The notes beneath the pieces were generated by a model that saw only the letters and a list, made by a program, of their open reading frames with translations, was not told the origin of the DNA and searched no databases. From Flexibacter flexilis DSM 6793 (GTDB lineage Bacteria > Bacteroidota > Bacteroidia > Cytophagales > Flexibacteraceae), in NCBI RefSeq assembly GCF_900112255.1, contig NZ_FOLE01000002.1, positions 62,001 to 126,000 on the forward strand: DNA of 64,000 nucleotides. The letters are read 5' to 3'. This document shows positions 54,656-64,000 of this stretch, one piece after another (position 1 is the first letter of the stretch; each line of letters opens with the position of its first letter). Both the position numbers and the translations under genes were made by a program.

Positions 54656-54700
54656 GTAGAGACGCACATTTTGTAGATACGCACGGCTGTGCGTATCTAC
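54656..54700. repeat. Dispersed palindromic repeat, copy 2 with extra half-unit
   Basis: GTAGATACGCAC (54673-54684) and GTGCGTATCTAC (54689-54700) form a perfect 12-base hairpin with loop GGCT. A related half-unit GTAGAGACGCAC lies at 54656-54667. It matches the element at 35537-35564 and again sits between convergent stop codons. Confidence 0.8.
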
Positions 54701-54715
54701 TGTGAATTATTTGTA

Positions 54716-57700
54716 TTATTTCTTATTTTTAATTTGCTCCAATTTTTGTTTGGCCGCATCGCGTGTGCCGTTATCTGGCGAATTTTCGATGATACTCGAA
54801 AGCGTTGCACGAGCCTGATAGTATTGATTTTGAGCAATAAAATTATCGGCCATCAACAAATACGCTTTGTCGTTCCATTTCTGATAGTTCGCAAAATTGT
54901 CTTTTACGCCATACAAAGCCTGCAACGATTCTTTGTATTTTTTCTGTTTATAAAAAACTTCACCCAACAAATATTGCGCTTCTGCTCCGTATTGGTCTTT
55001 GGCTTCGTTGGCGGTATTGAGTAGTTCATCGGTAGCCGTTTCATAATCACCTTTGGCGTAAGCCACTTTTCCCGCGTACAAAGAGGCTTTGTTGGCGGCA
55101 TCTATTGGCGCGTTGTCTTTGGCACTAATGGTTTGGGCAAAATACGCCACCGAATCATAATTGGCCAACTGATAATAGGTTTCCATCATGCCCGTCCAAG
55201 CATTAAAAAGCTCACGTTTGTTGCTGGCCGTATTGACGAGCAAATTGTAATAGACTTGCGAGGCTTTGTAGTTGGCGTTGGCATATTCCAACTCAGCCAA
55301 ACGCATTACAGATTTGTTGGTGGTATTATTTTTCTTAGCACTTAGCAACTCTTTGTGCAGCTCAATGGATTTGTCGCGTTTGCCCACACGGTAATAAGAT
55401 TCGGCAAGCAAAAACTTGGCTTCTTGTGCCAAACCTGATTGGCCATAACCGTTCAAGAAATTTTCCAAACTTTTGATAGCCTTGTCGTATTTTTGGCTGT
55501 AATACAAGCCTTTAGCCGCATCAAATTCTATGTTTTCTAAATCTGTGGCTTCTGGATTGCTGTTTTTGTACTTGGTCAAATAGTCGTTTAATTCGTCCAC
55601 TGTGCCTGCGCTGGTAAGCACTTTTTGCAGCCCTTGTAAGGCTTCATTGGCAGTGGCGTGTTTGGGATATTCGTCCAAAATCTTTTTATAATCAGCCGCC
55701 GACTTGTCGTATTGGCGCAAATTAGAGTAAGCAACGGCTCTTTTTAGGTAATAATATGGCACGCTGCTGCCTTTCGGGTTGAGAGCAATGGCCGCAGTAA
55801 ATCCAGAAGTTGCCGCTTCGTAATTACCACTTTCAAGGTCGATTTCGGCACGTTGGAAGGTGGCTTCATCTTTAAAACGAGAGTCCGCATAACGTTCTAT
55901 AATCGTTCCAAAACTTTTCTTGGCCTCGTCGTTGCGGTCGCTGGCACTGAAAATCAACCCTTTCTGATACAAAGCGTAATCACTTTCTGGGTCTTTGCGG
56001 TCGATGATCTTGTCGTAAGCCTTGAGGGCTTGGCCATAATTTTTATCAATATAATAACAGTCGGCAAGACGTACCAAAGCATCGGCATACTGCTGCTTGG
56101 CGGTCGCTTTCTCCAGTTGGTTGGTATATTCTCTGAAATGAATCAGGGCTTTGTCGTATTGCTTGGTGTTGTAAAAAGCATAGCCCAAGCCGTAGCGCAT
56201 TTTCAGATAATACGGCGATTTGACAGCTCCTTGCACACGCATCAACTCTTCGTATTGCTTGATGGCATCGCTGTATTGTTTTTGTGCTGAATAAACTTCT
56301 CCCAACCAGAATAAAGCAGCTACCGTAATGTCGTTGTCGATGCGATTGTCCAGCGATTTTTGGAAAAGTTGTAAGGCATTATCCAAATTATTTTCGTTGT
56401 AAAGCTGCGTGCCTTTCAGGTAGCTAACACGCTGAAAAGCAGCGTTTATACGTGGTGTTTTCTTTTTGATAGCCCCGATGTGTTCCAGTGCTTCATCGTA
56501 GTTGTTGGAATTGAGCAAAGACTCGCTCAACATTTCATTGGCTTCATTTTCGTTGTTTGAGTCAGGGAATTTGACCAAATAAACCGTCAGAATGTCAATT
56601 ACTTCGTTGTAGTTGGCCGCATCGTAGTTGATTTTGGCATAATTAAACCATGCCTGTTCGGATACGCTGCTTTGGGCTTTGTTGCGGCGTGCTTGGTCGA
56701 AGGCGTTGAGAGCCTGCGACTTATTGCCTGCTTTCAGGTACGCCACGCCCGTATAATAGTTTGCCAATTGGCCTAAAGTATCTTTGGGTTGGCTTTCGGC
56801 ATCGGGTTGGCTGGCTTGCGTGAGCGGTTTGAATGCCTCAATCGCTTTATCAGTTTTGCCGCTTCTGAAAAGGGCATAAGCTACGCGGTATTGCAGCGGT
56901 GCGGCGAGCGGCTGTTTGGCCGACTGCAAATACACGTCAAAATATTGATTGGCTTTCGTGTAATTTTCTTTGTTGTAATACGCATCGCCCACGAGCAAAG
57001 ACATTTCTTCCGTGCCCACAAGCTTGGCCGTGTCGGCAAGAGCCTTCTCCCCTATCTCAATTACTTTATCAAAATCTTTGCGTTTGTGATACACGTTGGC
57101 ACGCATCAGCGGCACGGTTGGCGCGTAAGCCTCATTTTTTTCGGCTTTGTCCAAATCTATAAGAGCCTCATTATAACGCTGTTGCTTGATATTCAGATAC
57201 GCCGCGTAGTAGTTGGCCGAAGCCGTGTATTGGTGTTCGGAATTTTTTACGCGATTAAAAAGTTTTTCTGCTTGCTCAAAATCTTTTTCCGAAAGACAAG
57301 CGTAAGCCAACTTAAATTCGCGCTCAATTTGCTGTGCCGCCGACAATTTTTCGGGCGTAGCCAATTGAAAATACTCGATTACCTTCGGATAATTTTTTTG
57401 TTGATAATAAAATTTACCCAACTCAAAATAAGCCAAAGCCGCCTTCGGGTGGTCGGGGTGAGCCGTTACAAATTCCTTGAACTGGCGTTCTGCGTCGGGG
57501 TGAAAAAGTTGCAAATCTGAATAGGCCTTGTAGTATTGAGCTTCGATGCTACGCAAATCGTGTTTGTGCAGGCCAATATATTGCCCAAAAAACTCGGAGG
57601 CTGCGCCGTATTTTTTCTTATCAAAAAGCTCTAAACCCACATTAAACAATTCGTTGTCAGAGCGTTGGCTCAGGGTTTGTTGCGCTTGCGAAGAAAGAAA

Positions 57701-57742
57701 AGCACTTATCAGACAAGCACTTAAAAATATATTTTTTTTCAT
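54716..57742 (-). CDS. Large tetratricopeptide-repeat protein
   Basis: A 1008-residue protein from the ATG at 57740-57742 (MKKNIFLSACLISAFLSSQAQQ), giving a signal peptide; the frame extends 42 codons upstream without merit. Nearly all the rest is TPR helices, more than 20 units by eye: FNVGLELFDKKKYGAASEFFGQYI, KAALAYFELGKFYYQQKNYPKVIEYFQLA, NYYTGVAYLKAGNKSQALNAFDQA, QYLLGEVFYKQKKYKESLQAL. It has no other domain. Such giant periplasmic TPR proteins are common in Bacteroidota and act as scaffolds for envelope complexes; partners are unknown. It is monocistronic. Its 3' end adjoins the palindromic repeat at 54656-54700 and no classic terminator is seen. Confidence 0.9.
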   Translation of the reverse strand: MKKNIFLSACLISAFLSSQAQQTLSQRSDNELFNVGLELFDKKKYGAASEFFGQYIGLHKHDLRSIEAQYYKAYSDLQLFHPDAERQFKEFVTAHPDHPKAALAYFELGKFYYQQKNYPKVIEYFQLATPEKLSAAQQIEREFKLAYACLSEKDFEQAEKLFNRVKNSEHQYTASANYYAAYLNIKQQRYNEALIDLDKAEKNEAYAPTVPLMRANVYHKRKDFDKVIEIGEKALADTAKLVGTEEMSLLVGDAYYNKENYTKANQYFDVYLQSAKQPLAAPLQYRVAYALFRSGKTDKAIEAFKPLTQASQPDAESQPKDTLGQLANYYTGVAYLKAGNKSQALNAFDQARRNKAQSSVSEQAWFNYAKINYDAANYNEVIDILTVYLVKFPDSNNENEANEMLSESLLNSNNYDEALEHIGAIKKKTPRINAAFQRVSYLKGTQLYNENNLDNALQLFQKSLDNRIDNDITVAALFWLGEVYSAQKQYSDAIKQYEELMRVQGAVKSPYYLKMRYGLGYAFYNTKQYDKALIHFREYTNQLEKATAKQQYADALVRLADCYYIDKNYGQALKAYDKIIDRKDPESDYALYQKGLIFSASDRNDEAKKSFGTIIERYADSRFKDEATFQRAEIDLESGNYEAATSGFTAAIALNPKGSSVPYYYLKRAVAYSNLRQYDKSAADYKKILDEYPKHATANEALQGLQKVLTSAGTVDELNDYLTKYKNSNPEATDLENIEFDAAKGLYYSQKYDKAIKSLENFLNGYGQSGLAQEAKFLLAESYYRVGKRDKSIELHKELLSAKKNNTTNKSVMRLAELEYANANYKASQVYYNLLVNTASNKRELFNAWTGMMETYYQLANYDSVAYFAQTISAKDNAPIDAANKASLYAGKVAYAKGDYETATDELLNTANEAKDQYGAEAQYLLGEVFYKQKKYKESLQALYGVKDNFANYQKWNDKAYLLMADNFIAQNQYYQARATLSSIIENSPDNGTRDAAKQKLEQIKNKK

Positions 57743-57913
57743 TATCAAATCTGGGGTTATCACCAAATGGCCAGCCAAAAGTAAGAAGGCTTTGCCAAAA
57801 TTGCACACAAAATACCTTCGTCGTTGAGCAGTAGGCAATTTATTCAAAAAATATAGTACTACGCACACAACGAAAAAAAATGCTAATAATTTTTGTCGGG
57901 GACGTATAAAATG

Positions 57914-57949
57914 TGTGGGGCGGGTTGGCTAAAGCCAACCCGCCCCACA
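57914..57949. repeat. GC-rich perfect palindrome, 17-base arms
   Basis: The arms 57914-57930 (core GGGGCGGGTTGGCT) and 57933-57949 pair perfectly with almost no loop. It lies 26 bases past the DPP-IV-type stop. It may be a terminator (minus strand continues CATTTTAT) or a dispersed repeat, and its GC content stands out from the surroundings. Confidence 0.6.
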
Positions 57950-57975
57950 GCAAAATCATCATCACAAAGCCCGAA

Positions 57976-60156
57976 TTATAAATTTTGGGTTACAAAATCG
58001 GTCATCATTTGGTATAAATGAAGGCGCGTGTTGCCGCCATAAATGCCGTGATTTCGGTTTGGATAATAAAAACTATCGAACTGTTTGCCTGCCTTAATCA
58101 AAGCGTCTTGCATGGCTACGGCATTCTGAAAATGTACGTTGTCGTCGCCCGTGCCGTGTACGAGTAAATACTTGCCTTTGAGCTTCGAAGCGTGCGTTAC
58201 GGGCGAGTTTTCGTCGTAACCTTTGGCGTTTTCTTGTGGCGTGCGCAAATAACGTTCGGTATAAATGCTGTCATAATAACGCCAATTCGTTACAGGCGCA
58301 ACGGCGATAGCCAATTTGAAATAATCCGCGCCCTGCGTAATGCACAACGACGACATATAACCGCCAAAACTCCAGCCCCAAATCCCGATGCGTGAGCCGT
58401 CCACAAATGGCAACGTGCTCAAATGTTTGGCTGCGTCAATTTGATCTTGAGTTTCGTATTTGCCCAAATTCGCGTAAGTGGCTTTCTTGAATTTCTCGCC
58501 TTTTCCGCCTGTGCCTCTGTTGTCTACAATCACGATAATATAGCCTTTTTGGGCTAAAAGCTGATGCCAAAGGAAATTTGTTCCGCCCCAATCGTCTTTG
58601 ACGGTTTGCGAACCAGGGCCACCGTACAAGTGCATAAACACTGGATATTTGCGCGAGGCATCGAAGTTGGCAGGCTTAATCATGGAAGCGTTAAGTTCCT
58701 GACCGTCTGGTGTTTTGATAGTAAAAAATTCTTGCGGACTGATTTGGTACGAAGCCAACGTTTCGCGCAATTTTTGGTTGTCTTTCAGCACGCGCAATAC
58801 CTTACCGTTTGCCTCGCACAACGAAACTTTCAGGGGCGTGTTGGCCGTAGTGTGATAATCCAAGAAGCAGCTAAAATCCGCGCTCATGTTGATTTTGTGT
58901 GTACCTGCCGCTTGCGTGAGTTGTTTTTTATTTTTTCCCGCAAACGAAACGCTGTACAATTGGCGTTGCAGCGAAGAGGATTCCGTAGAAGTGAAATAAA
59001 CGGTTTTGGCCGCTTCGTTGATGGCCACAATTTCATCAACTTCCCAGTTGCCTGCCGTGATAGCGTTTTGTTGTTTGCCGTTCATGTCGTACAAATACAA
59101 ATGCTTATAGCCGCTTTTTTCGGTAGAAAAAATAAAATATTTTCCGTCTTTCAAATACGTCAAATCGTCGGTAATGTCGATGTACGTTTCGCTTTTTTCG
59201 TCCAAAACTACTTTAATTTTGCCCGTAGTGGCATCAGCATGCAAAATTTCCAAATGATTTTGCAGGCGGTTGAGGCGTTGCAAAGAAAGCGTGTTCGCAT
59301 CTTTCGTCCACTGCACGCGGGCAATGTATTGGTCTTTTTCTGCGCCCACTTCTACCCATTGCGTTTTTTGGTTGGATAAATGATACACAGCCACTTGCAC
59401 CGCCGAATTAGCTTCGCCAGCTTTCGGGTATTTGTAGCGATAATCTTCTGGATAAAGTTTGCCCCACATGGTCATATTGTACTGTGGAACTTGGCTTTCG
59501 TTGAAAGAATAAAACGCAATTTTTTGGTTGTCGGGTGACCAGAAAAACGCCTTCGCAAACGAAAATTCTTCTTCGTACACCCAATCGCACGCGCCGTTGA
59601 TGATGTTGTTAAACTCGCCGTTGGTCGTTACGGCTTGCTCTTTGCCAGTGGCCAAATCCACCCAAAAAACATTGTTGCTGCGCACGAAAGCGACTTTGCT
59701 ACCATCGGGCGAAAACGTGGCGTAAGACTGCTTTCCGCCTGCCGAAAGTTTTTGTAACTTTTTGGTTTTCAAATCATAAACATAATTTTCTTCTTTCGAC
59801 GAACGGCGATACAACGGCTCAGAAGCCGTACTAATCAACACTTTATTTTCGTCGGCACTGAACGTATATTCGTCTATATCAATGGGTTTGCTTTGGCCTT
59901 CGGGAACAAGGTCGGCAGCTTTTACAAGCGTTTCGAGGGCTTTGCCTGTGGCAATATCGTATTTGACGATGCCTTCAGCCTCTTGCGAAGTATAAAAACG
60001 ACCTGTTTTGAGCCAATTCACGCCCGAAACGCTTTCGGCTGAAAAAGTACGTCTTGCCCAAATATCTTCTAATGAAATTTGTTTCTTCTGCTGCGCTAAA
60101 GCACTCACACACAACAAACTAAAACAAAGTAGTGCGTAGATTTTTTGTTTGAACAT
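57976..60156 (-). CDS. DPP-IV-type S9 serine peptidase
   Basis: A 726-residue secreted peptidase with a signal peptide (1-21, ending ALAQ). The N-terminal eight-bladed propeller spans about 40-480, including the Glu pair in NGACDWVYEEEFSFAKAFFWSPDN that binds the substrate amino end in DPP-IV. The alpha/beta-hydrolase domain has the nucleophile GWSFGGY (Ser596), Asp672 in HGTGDDNVHFQ, and His703 in NRNHGIYGG. It removes X-Pro or X-Ala dipeptides from peptides in the periplasm. It is monocistronic, divergent from obgE, with the GC-rich palindrome at 57914-57949 after it. Confidence 0.95.
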   Translation of the reverse strand: MFKQKIYALLCFSLLCVSALAQQKKQISLEDIWARRTFSAESVSGVNWLKTGRFYTSQEAEGIVKYDIATGKALETLVKAADLVPEGQSKPIDIDEYTFSADENKVLISTASEPLYRRSSKEENYVYDLKTKKLQKLSAGGKQSYATFSPDGSKVAFVRSNNVFWVDLATGKEQAVTTNGEFNNIINGACDWVYEEEFSFAKAFFWSPDNQKIAFYSFNESQVPQYNMTMWGKLYPEDYRYKYPKAGEANSAVQVAVYHLSNQKTQWVEVGAEKDQYIARVQWTKDANTLSLQRLNRLQNHLEILHADATTGKIKVVLDEKSETYIDITDDLTYLKDGKYFIFSTEKSGYKHLYLYDMNGKQQNAITAGNWEVDEIVAINEAAKTVYFTSTESSSLQRQLYSVSFAGKNKKQLTQAAGTHKINMSADFSCFLDYHTTANTPLKVSLCEANGKVLRVLKDNQKLRETLASYQISPQEFFTIKTPDGQELNASMIKPANFDASRKYPVFMHLYGGPGSQTVKDDWGGTNFLWHQLLAQKGYIIVIVDNRGTGGKGEKFKKATYANLGKYETQDQIDAAKHLSTLPFVDGSRIGIWGWSFGGYMSSLCITQGADYFKLAIAVAPVTNWRYYDSIYTERYLRTPQENAKGYDENSPVTHASKLKGKYLLVHGTGDDNVHFQNAVAMQDALIKAGKQFDSFYYPNRNHGIYGGNTRLHLYQMMTDFVTQNL

Positions 60157-60485
60157 TCTTATAAAATTTGATAGTTAAGAGAAAGTACCAAAAGCAAATA
60201 ACACGATTTTTGCGTTTTAAAGAAAAATAAAAAGGACAAACGGTATTTATTCTCTTTTCAGCTTAAATATTGACCCAATTAAAATCCACTGATTTAACAT
60301 TCTCCGAAAAGCATTCTCCAATATTAAATGCTTTGTTATAGGCTGAATACCTGCGCTTTATACCATTTCAATCTTTTATTTAATGCGTTAATCCCCTTTC
60401 CTTTGCGCATAATTCGCTATCTTTGCGGCGCGTTGGGCTGCAAACCAACGATTTATATTTAGTATTTACTTGAATAAGCAAAACA
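60157..60485. other. Divergent intergenic region, 329 bases
   Basis: It separates the DPP-IV-type gene (minus) from obgE (plus). The only clear signal is the TATCTTTG box at 60418-60425 for obgE. No gene or structured RNA was recognised. Confidence 0.5.
60418..60425 (+). promoter_or_regulatory. -7 box for obgE
   Basis: TATCTTTG matches TAnnTTTG, 60 bases before the TTG start; a TTTG lies 12 bases upstream. Confidence 0.5.
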
Positions 60486-61490
60486 TTGGCTTCATCAAAC
60501 TTTATTGATTACGTAAAAATCAACTGCCGTTCTGGAAAAGGCGGTGCGGGTTCGCGCCATTTCAGACGTGCAAAACATACGCCATTAGGCGGCCCTGACG
60601 GTGGCGACGGCGGACGCGGCGGACACATTATCTTGCGCGGAAACTCACAACTTTGGACACTTTTGCACCTCAAATATACCAAACACGTTATTGCCGAACC
60701 GGGGCAAGGCGGTAGCAGTAGCAATTGCACAGGCGCACAAGGCAAAGATGTTATTATAGAAGTGCCACTCGGAACAGTGGCCAAAGACGCTGAAACAGAG
60801 GAAGTAAGAGTCGAAATAACCGAACACGGACAAGAGTTTGTTCTGACTCGCGGCGGACGCGGCGGTTTGGGCAACTTGCATTTTACCACTTCTACGCACC
60901 AAGCACCCCAACATGCCCAACCTGGCGAACCTGGCATAGACGAATGGGTGATTTTGGAACTAAAAGTGTTGGCAGATGTGGGCTTGGTGGGTTTCCCGAA
61001 CGCAGGAAAATCTACATTGCTTTCGGTGGTTTCGGCGGCCAAACCAGCCATTGCAGACTATCCGTTCACGACGATTACCCCGAATTTGGGCGTAGTAGGC
61101 TACCACGATTTCCAATCGTTTGTGATTGCCGATATTCCGGGTATTATCGAAGGTGCATCTGAAGGCAAAGGTCTGGGAATTAGATTTTTACGCCACATTG
61201 AGCGCAACTCCATTTTGTTATTTTTGATTCCTGCCGACAGCGAAGACGTACAACACGACTACCAAATTTTGCTTTCGGAACTGGAAGAATACAACCCCGA
61301 ATTGCTAGACAAAACGCGTATTTTGGCTATTTCCAAATCTGATTTGATGGATAAAGACATGGAAAAAAGCATTAAAAAGCGTTTGCCTAAAAATGTTCCA
61401 CACATTTTTATTTCGGCGGCCACCATGCACAATATTGACGCGCTGAAAGATATGCTTTGGAAAGCATTACATGAGCCTGTTGCTCAATAA
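60486..61490 (+). CDS. obgE: GTPase Obg
   Basis: A 334-residue GTPase involved in large-subunit ribosome assembly and stress control. The glycine-rich Obg fold (1-158) has [37 protein letters not shown] and RGGRGGLGN. The G domain has P loop GFPNAGKS (169-176), switch region [38 protein letters not shown] and the SKSD base-recognition motif. The start is TTG at 60486-60488: homologues begin [11 protein letters not shown], the same frame has a TGA four codons upstream, and no ATG or GTG precedes it. It lacks the C-terminal OCT domain, as is usual in this phylum. It is monocistronic. Confidence 0.96.
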   Translation: MASSNFIDYVKINCRSGKGGAGSRHFRRAKHTPLGGPDGGDGGRGGHIILRGNSQLWTLLHLKYTKHVIAEPGQGGSSSNCTGAQGKDVIIEVPLGTVAKDAETEEVRVEITEHGQEFVLTRGGRGGLGNLHFTTSTHQAPQHAQPGEPGIDEWVILELKVLADVGLVGFPNAGKSTLLSVVSAAKPAIADYPFTTITPNLGVVGYHDFQSFVIADIPGIIEGASEGKGLGIRFLRHIERNSILLFLIPADSEDVQHDYQILLSELEEYNPELLDKTRILAISKSDLMDKDMEKSIKKRLPKNVPHIFISAATMHNIDALKDMLWKALHEPVAQ

Positions 61491-61506
61491 TTTGCATCAG
61501 ATAATA

Positions 61507-61557
61507 AAACAAAAAAGCGTAGGTTTCTTTAGTATAGAAACCTACGCTTTTTTGTTT
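61507..61557. terminator. Bidirectional terminator between obgE and htrA
   Basis: Arms 61507-61527 and 61537-61557 (core AAGCGTAGGTTTC with GAAACCTACGCTT) pair perfectly over 21 bases, with A and T runs on both sides. Confidence 0.9.
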
Positions 61558-61576
61558 ATAGAAATTTAAAATCCAC

Positions 61577-63082
61577 TTACCAACCCAACGCGTAATAGGC
61601 TTTTTTGCCGTCGGGGTACATGCCTTCAATCAACAAGCCACCTTTTTGCGCCGAGGTAATGCGCTGAACTTGCTGCGGCGTGGCAACGGCTTTTTTGTCG
61701 ATGTGCGTAATAACAAAACCTTCCTGTATGCCTGCTTCGGAAAGTTTGCCGCCTTCCGTAACACTGACAACTTTCACGCCGCTGGCAATACCCAACGAAG
61801 TGCGTTCGTTGCCTGAAGCAGATTGGAACGTTGCGCCCAAACTTTCTATTTCCACAGAACTTAACTGTTCGCGGCGTTGGATACGCGTGTCGCCCATGCG
61901 ATTGCGAAGCATGACGGTAGTCGTTTTGGTTTCGCCGTCTCGCTCATAAGTAACATTTATTTTATCACCGGGCCGATAACGCGCCACAACCTCCTGCAAC
62001 TCCGACGAAGAATTAACAGCTATATCATTGATTTTCAAAAGAATATCACCTTCTTTCAGGTGCGCATCCGAAGCGGCACTGTGTTCGCTAATGCCTGCAA
62101 CATACACGCCTTTTATTTCCTTAATGCCTTTTTCTTGGGCTAATTCGGCGTTAATGTCCAGTATTGTTACACCCAACAAAGCGCGTTGCACTTCGCCGTA
62201 TTTGAGCAAATCGTCCATTACTTTGCGCACCATCGCCACAGGTACAGCAAACGAATAACCCGAATAATAGCCCGTACGTGAAGCAATGGCGGTATTTATT
62301 CCCACCAACTCGCCTTTTAGATTGACCAACGCCCCGCCACTATTGCCTGGGTTTACGGCTGCATCTGTTTGGATAAATGATTCGATGGCCATCGCCTCGC
62401 TTTTGCGCAACACATTGATATTGCGGCCTTTGGCACTGACAATGCCCGCTGTAACCGTTGAGGTAAGGTCAAAAGGATTGCCGACAGCCAACACCCATTC
62501 GCCAATATGCAGTTGGTCGGAGTTGCCGTAGCGCATAATCGGCAGTGCACGCGCCTCTATTTTGAGCAAAGCCAAATCCGTAGAAGGGTCTGTACCAATC
62601 ACTTTGGCCTTAAAACTACGCTTGTCTTCGAGCACTACCGTAATTTCGTCAGCGTTTTCGATTACGTGATAATTGGTGGCGATATAGCCATTATCCGCAA
62701 TAATTACGCCCGAACCCGTTACTTCCTCTGGCGTATCCTCGAACTTATGGAAATTCTCGCCGTTGCTGCCGCCACCGCCAAACAAATCTTCCAAGTTCAT
62801 GGTATGCGGATTGGAGCTTTTGGACACCGAATAAGCCGTGCGAATATGCACCACACAAGGGCGCGAACGCTCAGCAGCTTGCACAAAATTAATACCATTC
62901 GGGACGGTAATGCTGGCCGTGTCTGAGGCGTTGTAGTGTGCAAAATATTTCTTTTGCTGTTGCTCGAAAGAGTCGTAATCCGTAGTGGTTGGGGCAAACC
63001 AATGCGCATAGCCATAAATGGCTACGCCTCCGCCCAGCAGTGAGGCGGCGCAAAGACTTGCAAAATATCTGAAAGAGCTCAT
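61577..63082 (-). CDS. DegP/HtrA-family serine protease
   Basis: A 501-residue periplasmic protease with an N-terminal membrane or signal segment (about 8-27). The trypsin-like domain carries His139 in ATNYHVIENADEI, Asp169 in PSTDLALLKI and Ser248 in NPGNSGGALV. Two PDZ domains follow: about 300-385 (LGVTILDINAELAQEKGIKEIKGVYVAGISEHSAAS) and about 415-490 (GIASGVKVVSVTEGGKLSEAGIQEGFVITHIDKKAV). It degrades or refolds damaged envelope proteins. It has a good promoter (63141-63168) and shares a terminator with obgE. Cage formation and temperature switching cannot be judged from the sequence. Confidence 0.94.
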   Translation of the reverse strand: MSSFRYFASLCAASLLGGGVAIYGYAHWFAPTTTDYDSFEQQQKKYFAHYNASDTASITVPNGINFVQAAERSRPCVVHIRTAYSVSKSSNPHTMNLEDLFGGGGSNGENFHKFEDTPEEVTGSGVIIADNGYIATNYHVIENADEITVVLEDKRSFKAKVIGTDPSTDLALLKIEARALPIMRYGNSDQLHIGEWVLAVGNPFDLTSTVTAGIVSAKGRNINVLRKSEAMAIESFIQTDAAVNPGNSGGALVNLKGELVGINTAIASRTGYYSGYSFAVPVAMVRKVMDDLLKYGEVQRALLGVTILDINAELAQEKGIKEIKGVYVAGISEHSAASDAHLKEGDILLKINDIAVNSSSELQEVVARYRPGDKINVTYERDGETKTTTVMLRNRMGDTRIQRREQLSSVEIESLGATFQSASGNERTSLGIASGVKVVSVTEGGKLSEAGIQEGFVITHIDKKAVATPQQVQRITSAQKGGLLIEGMYPDGKKAYYALGW

Positions 63083-63140
63083 GTCGTCCGATTGTTTTGG
63101 GGTAGTTCTGAGATAATTATGTGTTATGGGTGCTTTGGTG

Positions 63141-63168
63141 CAAAGCTAATAGTCTGAACGTTTGCAAA
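63141..63168 (-). promoter_or_regulatory. Promoter of the htrA-type gene
   Basis: On the minus strand TTTG (63168 to 63165), 16 bases, then TAGCTTTG (63148 to 63141), 58 bases before the ATG. The pattern is the standard one, so no sigma-E-type control is indicated. Confidence 0.6.
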
Positions 63169-63253
63169 CACATAAAAGTTTAGAAAGTTAGCAAAAGCAT
63201 TTGGGCAAAAAACAGTATTACGCCATTTTGAATTTCTTTTTATTCCCCAACAA

Positions 63254-63294
63254 AAAACGCCTGTTTCGGAGATATTATCCCAAACAGGCGTTTT
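63254..63294 (-). terminator. Terminator after ffh
   Basis: AAAACGCCTGTTT (63254-63266) pairs with AAACAGGCGTTTT (63282-63294); the minus strand runs on into T. It begins 21 bases past the ffh stop. Confidence 0.85.
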
Positions 63295-63315
63295 ATATTT
63301 TTATCTGAAAATCAA

Positions 63316-64000
63316 CTATTTAAACATTTTCATGTTTGGCATTTTCATTTTGCCTTCTTTTACATTGTTCATCATTTTCATCATTTTGCGGAGCTCCTCA
63401 AAATGTTTCATCAGGTTGTTTACTTGCTGAATCTGAACACCGCTACCCGCCGCGATACGCTTACGACGGCTGCCATTAATCATGTCTGGATTGGCGCGTT
63501 CTTGTGGCGTCATGGACTGAATCATGGCGACAATCGGTTTGAAAGCGTCTTCGTTAATGTCCACGTCTTTCAAAGCTTTGCCAACACCTGGAATCATCGA
63601 AACCAAGTCTTTCATATCCCCCATTTTCTTCACCTGCTCCAACTGCGACAAAAAGTCATTGAAATCAAACTGGTTTTTACGAAGTTTTTGGTTAATGCGT
63701 TTAGCTTCTTCCTCATCAAACACCATTTGCGCACGTTCCACGAGCGAAAGCACGTCGCCCATGCCCAAAATACGTTGCGCCATACGGTCTGGGTAGAAAG
63801 CGTCAAGCGCGTCCATTTTTTCGCCATTACCCACAAACTTAATCGGTTTGTTCACTTCCGATTTGATAGAAAGAGCCGCACCGCCGCGTGTATCACCGTC
63901 GAGTTTGGTAAGTACAACCCCATCAAAATCAAGACGTTCATTGAAAGTTTTGGCAGTATTTACGGCATCCTGACCCGTCATCGAGTCCACTACAAAAAGG
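63316..64000 (-). CDS. ffh: Signal recognition particle protein Ffh (partial, 5' end outside window)
   Basis: The last 227 codons of Ffh; the frame remains open at base 64000, where it reads [21 protein letters not shown]. It carries the end of the GTPase G domain ([61 protein letters not shown]) and the Met-rich M domain that binds signal sequences and 4.5S RNA ([47 protein letters not shown]). With FtsY it delivers ribosomes making membrane proteins to SecYEG. The 3' end is followed by a hairpin at 63254-63294. The 4.5S RNA gene is not in the window. Confidence 0.97.
   Translation of the reverse strand, partial: LFVVDSMTGQDAVNTAKTFNERLDFDGVVLTKLDGDTRGGAALSIKSEVNKPIKFVGNGEKMDALDAFYPDRMAQRILGMGDVLSLVERAQMVFDEEEAKRINQKLRKNQFDFNDFLSQLEQVKKMGDMKDLVSMIPGVGKALKDVDINEDAFKPIVAMIQSMTPQERANPDMINGSRRKRIAAGSGVQIQQVNNLMKHFEELRKMMKMMNNVKEGKMKMPNMKMFK

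Overview
This window looks like chromosome from a member of the Bacteroidota, most likely a free-living Cytophagales-type bacterium. The sequence shows type IX secretion components (a PorQ-like protein and an M1 peptidase with a C-terminal sorting domain), a CarboxypepD-regulated TonB receptor paired with a DUF4249 lipoprotein, LytTR and orphan two-component proteins, a bacillithiol enzyme (BshA), and many -7 promoter boxes of the Bacteroidota form TAnnTTTG. Species cannot be read from the sequence. No insertion sequence, prophage, integrase or CRISPR array was seen. Strand changes are frequent and most transcription units are one to four genes long, often closed by strong hairpin terminators.

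Layout. 1-7080: envelope and transport genes on the minus strand (ExbB-type channel cut by the left edge, OmpH/Skp chaperone, DUF4249 + TonB receptor, LytTR regulator + its sensor kinase). 7253-10488: LptE, a sigma-54 activator and a secreted SGNH hydrolase. 10955-14967: a Pmp-like beta-helix protein, a small STAS-like protein, a FadM-type thioesterase, MarC and a single-domain response regulator. 15082-18494: urocanate hydratase, then the rplU-rpmA operon followed by a DUF7935-like membrane protein and a 51-residue basic protein. 18586-24347: mixed small genes, including a quinone oxidoreductase divergent from an HxlR regulator and a gene broken at a T6G6 run. 24459-27668: aldehyde dehydrogenase and leucyl aminopeptidase. 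27861-31284: a tight AAA ATPase / DUF481 / TerB-like / lipoprotein cluster. 31392-36825: PorQ-like, DUF2851, BshA, a SnoaL-like protein, HupE/UreJ and a small membrane protein. 37236-41449: enolase, RpiB, TrpF, and a SpoIIE-type protein with altered metal ligands. 41809-46253: secreted M1 peptidase, REC-HPt protein, IMP dehydrogenase. 46590-54646: a 1087-residue peptidase-like/propeller/barrel protein, a lipoprotein, tRNA-Val, a PAS histidine kinase, a queuosine-precursor transporter and a DUF2520 protein. 54716-64000: a 1008-residue TPR protein, a DPP-IV-type peptidase, Obg, HtrA and the end of Ffh.

How the genes fit together. Much of the window serves the cell envelope: energised uptake (ExbB, TonB receptor), outer-membrane assembly and quality control (OmpH, LptE, HtrA, a barrel protein), and secreted hydrolysis (SGNH hydrolase, M1 peptidase, DPP-IV, PorQ). 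Housekeeping genes (rplU, rpmA, eno, guaB, obgE, ffh, tRNA-Val) are interspersed. The most unusual observations are: a SpoIIE-type protein whose DCTGHG motif reads NCTGNG, with a remnant of a second copy and its terminator just upstream; a dispersed palindrome placed at two convergent gene junctions; an HxlR/YhdH pair with a YodB-like operator over the promoter; a TTG start on obgE; and an uncharacterised four-gene AAA/TerB cluster. No clearly new defence or mobile system is visible.
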